NCBI GenBank assembly: GCA_964607755.1
Contig: CAZSMC010000019.1
Location: forward strand, 4,507 to 68,506
DNA length: 64,000 nucleotides
DNA from: CAZSMC01 sp964607755
Lineage (GTDB): Bacteria > Zhuqueibacterota > Zhuqueibacteria > Residuimicrobiales > Krinioviventaceae
Direction: 5' to 3'
The notes under the pieces are model-generated. The model searched no databases. It had not been told where the DNA came from and saw only the letters and a program-made list of their open reading frames with translations. This document shows, piece after piece, positions 27,289 through 36,155 of the stretch. Numbering within the stretch: the first letter of the stretch is position 1; each line of letters begins with the position of its first letter. A program made the position numbers and the translations under genes.

Positions 27289-28608
27289 ATGAAACAATTC
27301 ATCCAGAAACTCTCGAAATCCAATAAAATTCCATTCGACAAAGTTGTCCTGGGACTTATTTACAACAAGCCTCTCGGATTCTGGCTCAGGTACAAAGATT
27401 ATCTCAAATTACAGTTTCTTAAAAAACTTGACAAAATCCTGGTTATCTCGGACGTGAATATTGGCGACTCGGTGATGCTGCAAACGGCTGTCGAGGCATT
27501 CCGGTATTATTTCCCGGATGCTGAAATCGATTATATGTACAATGCCAAGGTAGATCAATTAATCAGCCATAACCCTTCCATTTCCACCACTTTTCCATTA
27601 TTTCACAGCAGTACAGATTATAACCAAAATAAAAAAAATCTGCAGAAAATTCACACCGTTCTGCAGCAAAAGAAATATGATTTAATTTTAAACATGTGTC
27701 CTCTTGTCACGCATCAAGATTTAAAAAAATACAACAGAATGGTTATTACGGTAATTAACCTTTTATTGCGTATTCTCAATTCTCATAAACGCAGTGAAAT
27801 GGCAAGTTTACCATTTCATATTGTGGATTATATTAACAATCTTGTTTTTCATCTGCCAGCAAGTCTACGGCCGCAAAAGAATCATCTTCAATTTCGAGGC
27901 ACATTTGTTTATCTTGACAGGGATATCATTCATCAACGCGAAGAATTTGTTCACGAACACAACCTTTCTTCAGAGAAAAGGATTATTTTTATCAATCCGG
28001 ATACGTCGAACATTTATACATTTATCCAACCCGACTTTTATGTTAAACTTATTCATTCCTTGCTGCAATCCGGAGAGATTGACCACATTCTTTTGGGCCG
28101 CAGTTACAAATTCAAGGGTACTTCAACCGAGATTTTCAACAGCCTTTCAACGCCGTTGAAAAACCATGTAACAATGTTGCCTCGCCATTCATCTTTAGCT
28201 TTTTATGCGGCTATGGTCGATGTGTGCGACGGTTATGTGACCGGAGATACGGGTCCGTTGCACATTGCGGCTGCTAAAAGAGTTTCTACCTGGCCTGGTT
28301 ATTCCTTTAACAACAACACGGTCATTGTCAGCCTGTTCAAGGCAACCGAACCGGCAATCTATGGTTATGATTCGTTTTCGAATTTGATAATCGACTCCAG
28401 TCAATCGGCGCCGGCTCGCGCCTTTGAACTGGATTTAAGCTGCAAAGACATCACCTGCTCAATTCAGCGAATTATCAAAACATGCGATGCCGCAAAATGT
28501 ATGTCTTCATTTAGAGCAGACGAGATTTCCGATTTCATCCTGCAAAACATTAACCATAAAGAGCGGCCAAAAAATTATGAGCTATCAGAGTCAGTTAACT
28601 GGCAATAA
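27289..28608 (+). CDS. Glycosyltransferase family 9 (heptosyltransferase-like)
   Basis: A 439-residue cytoplasmic protein of the GT9 family, which adds heptose from ADP-heptose to lipopolysaccharide core. The N-terminal Rossmann half has ILVISDVNIGDSVMLQTAVEAFRYYFPDAEIDYMYN; the C-terminal donor-binding half has VTGDTGPLHIAAA. The protein is longer than typical members (about 350). The true sugar donor is not certain. It overlaps the next membrane-protein gene by 32 bp. Confidence 0.87.
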   Translation: MKQFIQKLSKSNKIPFDKVVLGLIYNKPLGFWLRYKDYLKLQFLKKLDKILVISDVNIGDSVMLQTAVEAFRYYFPDAEIDYMYNAKVDQLISHNPSISTTFPLFHSSTDYNQNKKNLQKIHTVLQQKKYDLILNMCPLVTHQDLKKYNRMVITVINLLLRILNSHKRSEMASLPFHIVDYINNLVFHLPASLRPQKNHLQFRGTFVYLDRDIIHQREEFVHEHNLSSEKRIIFINPDTSNIYTFIQPDFYVKLIHSLLQSGEIDHILLGRSYKFKGTSTEIFNSLSTPLKNHVTMLPRHSSLAFYAAMVDVCDGYVTGDTGPLHIAAAKRVSTWPGYSFNNNTVIVSLFKATEPAIYGYDSFSNLIIDSSQSAPARAFELDLSCKDITCSIQRIIKTCDAAKCMSSFRADEISDFILQNINHKERPKNYELSESVNWQ

Positions 28609-29236
28609 TCGCCGGATGTTTTTCTGTGGCATCTCTTTATTTGCTGCAATTTTTATTTCCCTTGCTTATTTGTTCGTTTTTCAAAAAGTTGATTTTTTTA
28701 AAGTTATAAGTATCATGATCGCGTCCCTTGCTGGCGGGCGTTCCGCTGCTATTCTCACCGGACTTGAACTAAAATTACACAATCTTGTCATCAGTTTGAT
28801 TGTTTTCGCCATCAATCTGGCATGGTTGTTGACGTTCTTTGCCCTGCTCATTGCCTTTTTCCATCACGTAACTGAAATTAAATATGTGGGAAAATTTTTA
28901 GAATCGACCAAAGAACGCGCTGAATTGCAAAAATTAAAAGTAGCAACCTGGGGCTCGTGGGCTCTGCCTGTTTTTATCTGGCTGCCATTTCCATTTACCG
29001 GGTCTTTTGCCGGAGCAATCATTGGATTTTTAATGGGAATCCCCCTTGCCAGATTGCTTGTTATCGTCATCGGCTCCATGCTAGTTGGCATTATATCATG
29101 GACATACGGATTTCACAGTCTGCTTATCATCACAGGCCCTGTAGGTAAAATCGTGACATATTCTCTTATTGGCATACTTGTCATTCACGGACTTGTGCAG
29201 AACAAAAAACAGTTAAAGAGCATAAATAAAAATTGA
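28577..29236 (+). CDS. COG2426-type small multidrug export membrane protein
   Basis: 219 residues with about five or six membrane helices. The middle motif KVATWGSWALPVFIWLPFPFTGSFAGAIIGFLMG, followed by IPLARLLVIVIGSMLVGI, is characteristic of the COG2426 / small multidrug export family, whose real substrate is unknown. The ATG at 28577 lies inside the end of the GT9 gene, so translation is probably coupled. A longer frame from 28487 reads through GT9 coding sequence and is not favoured. Confidence 0.75.
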   Translation: MSYQSQLTGNNRRMFFCGISLFAAIFISLAYLFVFQKVDFFKVISIMIASLAGGRSAAILTGLELKLHNLVISLIVFAINLAWLLTFFALLIAFFHHVTEIKYVGKFLESTKERAELQKLKVATWGSWALPVFIWLPFPFTGSFAGAIIGFLMGIPLARLLVIVIGSMLVGIISWTYGFHSLLIITGPVGKIVTYSLIGILVIHGLVQNKKQLKSINKN

Positions 29237-29238
29237 TT

Positions 29239-30024
29239 ATGGAAAACTCTGAGACGAAAACTGTCATTATTCTCACCATGCCGAGAAGCGGTTCATCTCT
29301 TTTAGCCGGAATCTTGCATCACCTCGGTGTTCCTATGGGAAATTCGTCGGATTTGGAAAAAGGCCAACATTTAAATAGATACGGCTGTTATGAAGATCAA
29401 TGGTTCCAGTCGATTAGTTTGAATATCCTTTTTGAATCGCGCTTATTATTAGACCTGACAAAACGGCTCAACATGGACGAAGAGCGAATTAAAAACGTGG
29501 TGCAGAACTATAAAGCTGAAATCGAAGAGTTTGTCAACGAAAACGAACAGCAAACCTGGGGATTTAAGGACCCGGCGCTGATTTACAGTTTACCGTATTT
29601 TCACAACCTGTTTAAAAATCCTTACTATATTCATTTGAAACGAAACACCCGCGATTCAGCCGGATCGCTTTATAAAACATTCCGGCCGTCGTACTGGATT
29701 CCGGAAATGAAGGAAAAGTTCCCCCTGTTCAAACCGCGTAACCGGATGCGGATCATTTTGCGAACGGCCAACCTACTTTTCACCAAACAAAAGGATTACA
29801 ATGAACAACAAGTTTTTGAACAGGTCATTGAAAGGGGCCACCGGCGGATAGAGCATTTTTTGAGAAAAAAGAAAAAGCATATATTTATTCAACTGGAAAG
29901 TCTTTTACAAAAACCGGAACGACACATTCAGGAATTGACCGAGTTTTTGGACCTGGACACGTCTCGCGAGAATTACCAGAGCGCCTTGCAATTTCTTGAC
30001 CCTGACCTGGTTAATTCGTATTAG
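29239..30024 (+). CDS. PAPS-dependent sulfotransferase family protein
   Basis: About 261 residues. The N-terminal LTMPRSGSSLLAGILHHLG is the 5'-phosphosulfate-binding loop of sulfotransferases, followed by a YHYGCYED-like acceptor region and WGFKDPALIYSLP, where Lys-Asp-Pro is typical. YIHLKRNTRDSAGSLYK supplies the 3'-phosphate-binding Arg/Ser pair. It would transfer sulfate from PAPS to a glycan, lipid or small molecule. It overlaps the upstream stop closely. With a GT9 transferase next to it, a sulfated envelope glycolipid is a reasonable guess. Confidence 0.85.
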   Translation: MENSETKTVIILTMPRSGSSLLAGILHHLGVPMGNSSDLEKGQHLNRYGCYEDQWFQSISLNILFESRLLLDLTKRLNMDEERIKNVVQNYKAEIEEFVNENEQQTWGFKDPALIYSLPYFHNLFKNPYYIHLKRNTRDSAGSLYKTFRPSYWIPEMKEKFPLFKPRNRMRIILRTANLLFTKQKDYNEQQVFEQVIERGHRRIEHFLRKKKKHIFIQLESLLQKPERHIQELTEFLDLDTSRENYQSALQFLDPDLVNSY

Positions 30025-30135
30025 GGGGTATCGCTGGCTATCGCTTTTTTACTCAAATGCAATGACTTATGGTTTTTTATTGTGTATAAAATCTGATCTA
30101 TAATTAAGGAATCTTTTAATCGATCATCAAAATTT

Positions 30136-30411
30136 TTATTTCTCTCCCAACGCAAAATGCTTGCGCACGTCTTCAATAATGTCCCAGGTGCAGTCCATGC
30201 CTTTGGGAAATTCCACCAGATCGCCAGCTTTGATTTCCACTGGCTCGCCGTCATCCGGAGTGACCACAACTTTGCCTTTGAGCAAGTAACAAGTTTCTTT
30301 TTCGTCATAATGCCAGGGAAATTCAGAAGCCTCTTTTTCCCATATCGGCCAGCTTTTAACACCTAACTTTTCCAGCTTTTGTTCATCAGGTTGTTCAACT
30401 TTGATCTTCAT
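30136..30411 (-). CDS. Single-domain cupin (EutQ/DUF861-like)
   Basis: A 91-residue protein with one cupin barrel: SWPIWEKEASEFPWHYDEKETCYLLKG carries cupin motif 1 (His, Glu, Glu) and GDLVEFPKGMDCTWDI carries motif 2 without the usual His, as in the cupin_3 group. The AGAAAGGA ribosome site just upstream fixes the start at 30411. It is 13 bp after the guanylate-kinase-like gene. Its ligand is unknown. Confidence 0.85.
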   Translation of the reverse strand: MKIKVEQPDEQKLEKLGVKSWPIWEKEASEFPWHYDEKETCYLLKGKVVVTPDDGEPVEIKAGDLVEFPKGMDCTWDIIEDVRKHFALGEK

Positions 30412-30424
30412 TTTGGTCCTTTCT

Positions 30425-31132
30425 CTAATTTGTAATAATTTCGACGAATTTTTCGAGCGTCTTGAGGGCCTCACCAGCAGGTGGCGTTTCGTTCCAGTGC
30501 GATGACTCTTCACCATCATGATTGATGATAAGATGGTCAAAAGTCGTGCCCAACATGATTTCTTCCCAGGCAGCGTTTGCCCGGATATGAATATCTTTCA
30601 TCACTGCCGAGGTTAATTCAACTCCCTGATTTTGTGCGCGCCGGATGAGTTTAGTCACCTGAATCGAAGCCAGAGCCTCCTGCATGCTGATATCGTTATC
30701 CATTAAATCCCGCACGTCTAATATTTCTTTATCCGAAACCGGCTGCATAAAAACAGTCACCCAGGTAATAGGCTGTTGACGCTCCTTGATTCGGGGATGC
30801 TGCAAGAGTATTTTCGCGACTTTGGGATAAATATCAAAAATCACCAGATCATTTTGTTCAAGCAATTGGCAAAGCTGTTCAGTATCCACAGCTTGCCACA
30901 TATTGCGCGCCTTGGCAATGGCATATCGTTCAGGCGGCAATGACTTTATTTCTTTTTTAGATCGAAAAAAATAATCTTCTCCTTCCTTTTCTGCCGGCCG
31001 TTTTTTCCGGCTGGTAAAAAGCACAGGCTGTCCAAAAGCGATCTCTGGATGTGTACGCTTCAAAGCCTTCAGCATGGGCGTTTTTCCCACACAAGAGGTG
31101 CCGGATAAAATCACAACCTTTTTCATGTCCAT
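30425..31132 (-). CDS. Guanylate-kinase-like P-loop protein with C-terminal extension
   Basis: A 235-residue protein. Walker A is GTSCVGKT at 11-18, and VLFTSRKKRPAEKEGEDYFF matches the GMP-binding segment of guanylate kinases (TTRxPRxGExxGxDYxF). Several usual residues are changed: P-loop GTSCVGKTP in place of GPSGxGKST, and FTSRKKRP in place of YTTRxPR. The last 90 residues do not look like standard guanylate kinase. It may be a paralogue acting on another nucleotide or a regulatory P-loop protein. The cupin gene follows in the same operon. Confidence 0.7.
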   Translation of the reverse strand: MDMKKVVILSGTSCVGKTPMLKALKRTHPEIAFGQPVLFTSRKKRPAEKEGEDYFFRSKKEIKSLPPERYAIAKARNMWQAVDTEQLCQLLEQNDLVIFDIYPKVAKILLQHPRIKERQQPITWVTVFMQPVSDKEILDVRDLMDNDISMQEALASIQVTKLIRRAQNQGVELTSAVMKDIHIRANAAWEEIMLGTTFDHLIINHDGEESSHWNETPPAGEALKTLEKFVEIITN

Positions 31133-31404
31133 CTCACAAGTAAATTATTCGGTTTTTGTAATTAAAAAGACACAACCTGAAATCTGAACTTTGCCGCGCA
31201 ACAAGCGTTAAAATAACTTTTTTGAAAATACACAATTTACATTTAGAATCAATGATTTTTTCGTCCATATTTCATTTTTATGCTCAAAGTTAAAATTCGA
31301 TTATCGAGAATGATTCGTAAAAATGTGTTTTTTTATCTAATTTCAACAAACTTGATTCTTTGTGAAATTCATCGTATATTTGTTAGTTAAATTATAGGAG
31401 AACA

Positions 31405-31422
31405 ATGGGATATCTATGGTAG
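31405..31422 (+). other. Five-codon leader frame overlapping the prfB start
   Basis: An AGGAG at 31396-31400 is ideally spaced from an ATG at 31405, which encodes MGYLW and stops with TAG at 31420-31422, across the prfB ATG at 31416. The prfB ATG itself is 15 bases from that ribosome site. Reinitiation or coupling from this tiny frame to prfB is possible; chance is also possible. Confidence 0.35.
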
Positions 31423-32532
31423 AAGAATTAAAGGAAAAACTGTCTGACCTGCGTGAACGCATTGATAATTTATGGAGGTATCTTTGACATTGACACCAGG
31501 CAAGAAGAAGTAAAAGAACTTGAACGCGAATCCCGGCAACCGGATTTCTGGGATAATCCAGAACACGCGCAAAAAGTCATGCGCGATATCAGTTCGCATC
31601 GCGAATGGATACAAGCCTGGCAAAACATCGATGACACGTGCAAGCAAATGAGCGAACTCGTGGACATGGCAGATGCTGAAAAAGACGAAAGCGTGGTCAC
31701 TGACATTCAATCTGAAGTGCAGCAACTTGAAAAAAACATTGAAAAACTGGAATTTCAAAAAATGCTTGGTAATCCTGAGGATTCGAAAAACGCCATTCTC
31801 ACCATTCATCCCGGAGCTGGCGGCACCGAGTCTCAGGACTGGGCTGAAATGTTGATGCGCATGTACACCCGCTGGATCGAACGCCAGGGTTTCAAGAGCG
31901 AGATCCTGGATTTCCAGGCTGGTGATGAAGCCGGTCTCAAAAGCGTGTCCATCGAGGTCACTGGCAATTATGCGTATGGCTATTTAAAAGCCGAGGCCGG
32001 CGTTCACCGGCTGGTTCGCATTTCGCCGTTCGACGCCAACAAGCGCCGGCACACATCCTTTGCTTCGGTTTTTGTCTACCCTGAAATTGATAACAGCATT
32101 GAAGTTGACGTTGACGATAAAGACCTTCGCATCGACACTTATCGTGCCAGTGGAGCCGGAGGTCAGCATGTCAATAAAACCAGCTCGGCTGTGCGAATTA
32201 CTCACATCCCAACAGGGATTGTGGCGCAATGTCAGAACGAACGTTCCCAGCACCGCAACAAAGATGCGGCTATGAAAATTCTTTTATCCCATTTATATAA
32301 ATTAAAACTGGAAGAAGAAGAGGCGAAAAAATCGGAACTGGAAAATTCAAAAAAAGACATCGGATGGGGCAATCAAATTCGTTCGTACGTTTTCCATCCA
32401 TACAATATGGTCAAAGATCACCGGACAAATTATGAGACGAGCAATGTGCAAGCTGTCATGGACGGTGAAATCGACGAGTTTATCGAACACTATCTCATGC
32501 AAACGACTGAAAAAATCAAAGCCAATCCGTGA
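31416..32532 (+). CDS. prfB: Peptide chain release factor 2, with programmed +1 frameshift
   Basis: Release factor 2 ends translation at UGA and UAA. The first 23 codons (MVEELKEKLSDLRERIDNLWRYL) end at an in-frame TGA at 31485-31487. Reading resumes in the +1 frame as DIDTRQEEVKELE. The site is CTT TGA C with GGAGG at 31474-31478 just upstream, the known autoregulatory frameshift: low RF2 lets ribosomes slip and make more RF2. The full product is about 371 residues. SPF (anticodon-like, in RISPFDANKRR) and GGQ (in SGAGGQHVNK) are intact. lysS follows 6 bp later. Confidence 0.96.
31474..31488 (+). promoter_or_regulatory. prfB programmed frameshift signal
   Basis: GGAGG (31474-31478), then TAT, then the slippery CTT followed by TGA C (31482-31488). 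This is the same arrangement as in Escherichia coli and most bacteria that regulate RF2 this way. Confidence 0.95.
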
Positions 32533-32538
32533 GGTGAC

Positions 32539-34047
32539 ATGATCGAGGAGAATCTACAGGAATTAAATAACGTCATGAAAGCGCGCCGGGAAAAACTGGC
32601 GCAGATAAAAGAGAAAGGCATCAATCCGTTTACATATCAATTTCCGCGCACCAATATAGCTACGGAAATTCTCAATGATTTTGAATCCTATGAAAATAAA
32701 AATGTCAGTATAGCCGGCCGGTTGATGTCCATCCGCCGGATGGGTAAAGCTTCATTTGCGCACGTTATGGATGAATCAGACCGCATTCAAATCTATGTGC
32801 GAAAAGATCAGATCGGCGAAGAAATGTACGATGTTTTCAAACTGCTGGACATCGGCGATATTATCGGGCTTTCCGGACAGGTCATGAAAACGCGCACAGG
32901 CGAAATCACTGTTGTTGCCGAAGAATTGAGCCTGCTAAGCAAGAACTTACGGCCGCTGCCGATTGTTAAGGAGAAAGAAAATGACACCGGTGAAAAAGTA
33001 ACTTTTGATGCTTTTTCTGACACCGAAAACCGGTATCGCCAGCGGTATGTGGATTTAATTGTCAACCGGGAAGTGAACGATGTCTTTATCAAACGTTCAC
33101 AAATCATCAAAGCCATGCGGCAATACCTGGATGCGCGCGACTATCTCGAAGTCGAGACGCCAGTACTGCAGCCAATTTACGGCGGTGCGGCAGCGCGTCC
33201 GTTTGTCACGCATCACAATACCTTGGACATGCAACTTTACATGCGCATTGCCGATGAGCTTTATCTGAAGCGGTTGATTGTTGGCGGCTACGCCGGCGTT
33301 TACGAGATTTCCAAAGATTTCCGCAACGAAGGCATCGATCGAACTCATAATCCCGAATTCACCATGATGGAGCTATATGTCGCTTATAAGGATTACTATT
33401 TTATGATGGATCTTGTGGAAGACATGATGAACGACATTGCAAAGCAAGTGTTGGGTTCGACAAAAATCACCTATCAGGGTCATGAAATCGATCTGACCGG
33501 CCCCTGGCCGCGTCTGTCGCTTTTTGATGCGATAGAAAAGCATACCGGGAAAAATCTTTATGGTAAAAATAAAGACGAGCTCAAAGCCATATCAGATGAA
33601 ATCGGTGTTCATATAGAAAAGGATTGGGGCGCTGGTAAAATTTTAGATGAAATTTTTAGCGAGAAAGTGGAGCCCCATCTCATCCAGCCGGTTTTCATTT
33701 GCGATTATCCGGTAGAACTTTCGCCTCTGGCCAAGCGGCACCGCGATGATCCGAATCTGGTCGAGCGTTTTGAACCGTTTGTGGCGGGACGGGAAATCGG
33801 CAATGCGTTTTCTGAGCTGAACGATCCTGATGATCAGCGCGAGCGATTCGAATCGCAGATGGCATTGCGTGAAGCCGGTGACGAAGAAGCGCAAATGCTG
33901 GACGAGGATTTTTTGCGCGCTCTGGAATACGGCATGCCCCCTACGGCCGGATTAGGTATGGGCATTGACCGTTTGGTGATGCTGCTCACCAATCAACCTT
34001 CAATTCGTGATGTCATCTTTTTCCCAACTATGAGACCGGAAAAATAA
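32539..34047 (+). CDS. lysS: Lysyl-tRNA synthetase, class II
   Basis: A 502-residue class II synthetase that charges tRNA-Lys. The N-terminal OB-fold anticodon-binding domain covers about 50-160 (VSIAGRLMSIRRMGKASFAHVMD). Class II motif 1 is in MRQYLDARDYLEVETPVLQ, motif 2 in FRNEGIDRTHNPEFTMMELY, and motif 3 in GLGMGIDRLVMLLTN. The GAGGTG ribosome site fixes the ATG. It is cotranscribed with prfB, a common pairing in bacteria. Confidence 0.98.
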   Translation: MIEENLQELNNVMKARREKLAQIKEKGINPFTYQFPRTNIATEILNDFESYENKNVSIAGRLMSIRRMGKASFAHVMDESDRIQIYVRKDQIGEEMYDVFKLLDIGDIIGLSGQVMKTRTGEITVVAEELSLLSKNLRPLPIVKEKENDTGEKVTFDAFSDTENRYRQRYVDLIVNREVNDVFIKRSQIIKAMRQYLDARDYLEVETPVLQPIYGGAAARPFVTHHNTLDMQLYMRIADELYLKRLIVGGYAGVYEISKDFRNEGIDRTHNPEFTMMELYVAYKDYYFMMDLVEDMMNDIAKQVLGSTKITYQGHEIDLTGPWPRLSLFDAIEKHTGKNLYGKNKDELKAISDEIGVHIEKDWGAGKILDEIFSEKVEPHLIQPVFICDYPVELSPLAKRHRDDPNLVERFEPFVAGREIGNAFSELNDPDDQRERFESQMALREAGDEEAQMLDEDFLRALEYGMPPTAGLGMGIDRLVMLLTNQPSIRDVIFFPTMRPEK

Positions 34048-34048
34048 C

Positions 34049-35284
34049 ATGCGCTACGAATTTTTCATTGCACTGCGGTATCTAAAATCCAAGCGCCGCA
34101 CTGGTTTTATTTCGCTAATTTCCTACATTTCGGTTACCGGCGTGGCAATTGGTGTGGCAGCGCTTATTATTGTGCTTTCGGTCATGAACGGATTCGAATC
34201 CGAAGTGCGTTCCCGGTTTATTGGCGTTGACACGCATATCAAGGTGCGTACCTTTCACGATCAGGGCGTGGAAAACCATCAAACTATAATGGAGCAAATT
34301 AAAGACACCCCGCACCTGGTCGCTATGTCGCCCTACATTCATCAGAAGGGGCTTGTTCTTTCCAAAAAAGAAAGCACAGGTATTCTGGTACGCGGCATTG
34401 ATGAAAAAACAGCACCTGATGTTACTAATATCAAAGAAAGTATCAATTACGGCAGCCTGGACCTGGACATGCAGACAACATCGGAAGGCAAAAAATTGCC
34501 CGGCATTGTCCTTGGCTTTAACCTGGCAGACCGGCTTATGGTTACCCTTGGCGATAAAGTAACCATTGCCAGCTTTAAAGGCATTCAACAGCTTGGCCAG
34601 ATGCCAAATATGCTGCAGTTTGTGGTCACCGGATATTTTGAAACCGGCCTTTTCGAGTTTGACGATACCATGGCTTATATATCCATCGAATCGGCTCAAA
34701 AACTGTTCACCATGCCTGATAAAGTCTCCGGCATTGGCATTCGAGTCGATGATTATCAGAATGCGGAAAAAGTCGCTAATATTCTCCAGAATCAGTTAGG
34801 ATATCCGTACCGGGTCATCACTTACTTTGATCTGAATCGAAACCTTTTTGCCTGGATGCGCATTGAAAAATGGGCAGCATTTATTATATTGTGTTTGATT
34901 ATTATGGTGGCTGCATTTAATATTGTCAGTACCATGATTATGATCACTATGGAAAAAACGAGAGAAATTGGCATCTTGCGCTCAATGGGCGCCACACCGA
35001 AAAGCATCCGCAATATTTTCACCTATCAAGGATTGATTGTGGGATTTTTCGGTACCTTATGCGGGAATATTATCGGTTACGCGTTGTGTTGGGCACAATA
35101 CAAATACCGTTTCTTTTCCTTGCCCATGGATGTTTACATCATTGACTGGCTGCCCATCTTGATGAAGTGGACAGATGCTATATTTATTTCTGTTGCTGCC
35201 ATACTCATTACATACGGCGCTTCAGTCTATCCGGCTGTAAGAGCCTCGAAACTGGACCCTGTGCAATCGATACGCTATGAATAG
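34049..35284 (+). CDS. LolC/LolE family lipoprotein-release ABC permease
   Basis: A 411-residue inner-membrane protein with one N-terminal helix (ISYISVTGVAIGVAALIIVLSVMNGFE), a large periplasmic MacB_PCD-like domain (about 50-270) and three C-terminal helices of FtsX type (TMEKTREIGILRSMGATPKSIRNIF). With LolD it should lift lipoproteins from the inner membrane toward the outer membrane; the lipoproteins in this window would be clients. It starts one base after lysS and its end overlaps lolD by 8 bp. Confidence 0.9.
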   Translation: MRYEFFIALRYLKSKRRTGFISLISYISVTGVAIGVAALIIVLSVMNGFESEVRSRFIGVDTHIKVRTFHDQGVENHQTIMEQIKDTPHLVAMSPYIHQKGLVLSKKESTGILVRGIDEKTAPDVTNIKESINYGSLDLDMQTTSEGKKLPGIVLGFNLADRLMVTLGDKVTIASFKGIQQLGQMPNMLQFVVTGYFETGLFEFDDTMAYISIESAQKLFTMPDKVSGIGIRVDDYQNAEKVANILQNQLGYPYRVITYFDLNRNLFAWMRIEKWAAFIILCLIIMVAAFNIVSTMIMITMEKTREIGILRSMGATPKSIRNIFTYQGLIVGFFGTLCGNIIGYALCWAQYKYRFFSLPMDVYIIDWLPILMKWTDAIFISVAAILITYGASVYPAVRASKLDPVQSIRYE

Positions 35285-35984
35285 AAAAGAAAACAAAACA
35301 ACGTTGCTCGATGTACGTGATGTCCACAAAACGTACAGGATGAAAGCATCATCGCTGCATGTGCTCAAAGGCATTGATTTGCAGATAAAAGAAGGCGAAA
35401 TCATTTCCATTGTCGGGCCATCCGGAGTGGGTAAAAGCACTTTGTTGCACATCATTGGTATTTTGGACCGGCCGGATAAAGGCACTGTTGAAATAGATGG
35501 CGTCGATGTTTTTTCGTTTGAAGACATAAAATGTGCCGGATTACGAAATAAAACTGTTGGATTTGTCTTTCAAGCTCATTATCTTTTATCAGAGTTTACA
35601 GCGCTTGAAAACATTATGATGCCCGGCATGATTGCTGACCGTGAACGAAAAGAATTGAAAGAATCGGCTCAATCTCTGCTAGCAAGAGTGGGATTAGAAG
35701 ACCGGGCTGACCATAGGCCACGCGAATTATCCGGTGGTGAACAACAACGCATTGCTGTTGCCCGCGCTCTCATCAACCGACCCCGGCTCTTATTGGCAGA
35801 CGAACCAACTGGAAACCTCGATGTTCACGCAGCAGAATCATTGCACGATTTGCTCTGGCAGTTGAATCGAGAGGAAAATCAAACATTGATTATTGTTACA
35901 CATAATCGAAATCTGGCGGAGCAGACAGATCGCATTATCGAATTATTTGACGGCCGGGTGGTGAATATCAGAGCTGCAAATTAA
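35277..35984 (+). CDS. lolD: LolD-type ABC transporter ATPase
   Basis: A 235-residue ATPase with Walker A GPSGVGKSTLLH, Q-loop FVFQAHYLLSEFTALENIMMP, signature LSGGEQQRIAVARAL, Walker B LLLADEPTGNLD and H-loop IIVTHN. The sequence is of the LolD/MacB subgroup and it partners the LolC/E-like permease whose gene it overlaps by 8 bp (ATG inside the CGCTATGAATAG end). Confidence 0.92.
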   Translation: MNRKENKTTLLDVRDVHKTYRMKASSLHVLKGIDLQIKEGEIISIVGPSGVGKSTLLHIIGILDRPDKGTVEIDGVDVFSFEDIKCAGLRNKTVGFVFQAHYLLSEFTALENIMMPGMIADRERKELKESAQSLLARVGLEDRADHRPRELSGGEQQRIAVARALINRPRLLLADEPTGNLDVHAAESLHDLLWQLNREENQTLIIVTHNRNLAEQTDRIIELFDGRVVNIRAAN

Positions 35985-36155
35985 AAATAGCCAGGTGGCA
36001 TAATTATTGTATTTTAGTTGTTATATTAATTGAAATGACAATAACATAGCTTGTTTTTTATTAATTTGTATATTTAATACGTAGAAAATATGTCATAGGA
36101 CAGAACAACATAATGACAGATAATACACAGAGATTCGCGGTAAGAGGTGTTTTAT

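Noticed and set aside
28487..28576. Upstream extension of the COG2426 gene
   Set aside because: These codons are out-of-frame sequence within the GT9 gene and add a non-conserved polar N-terminus; the ATG at 28577 fits better.
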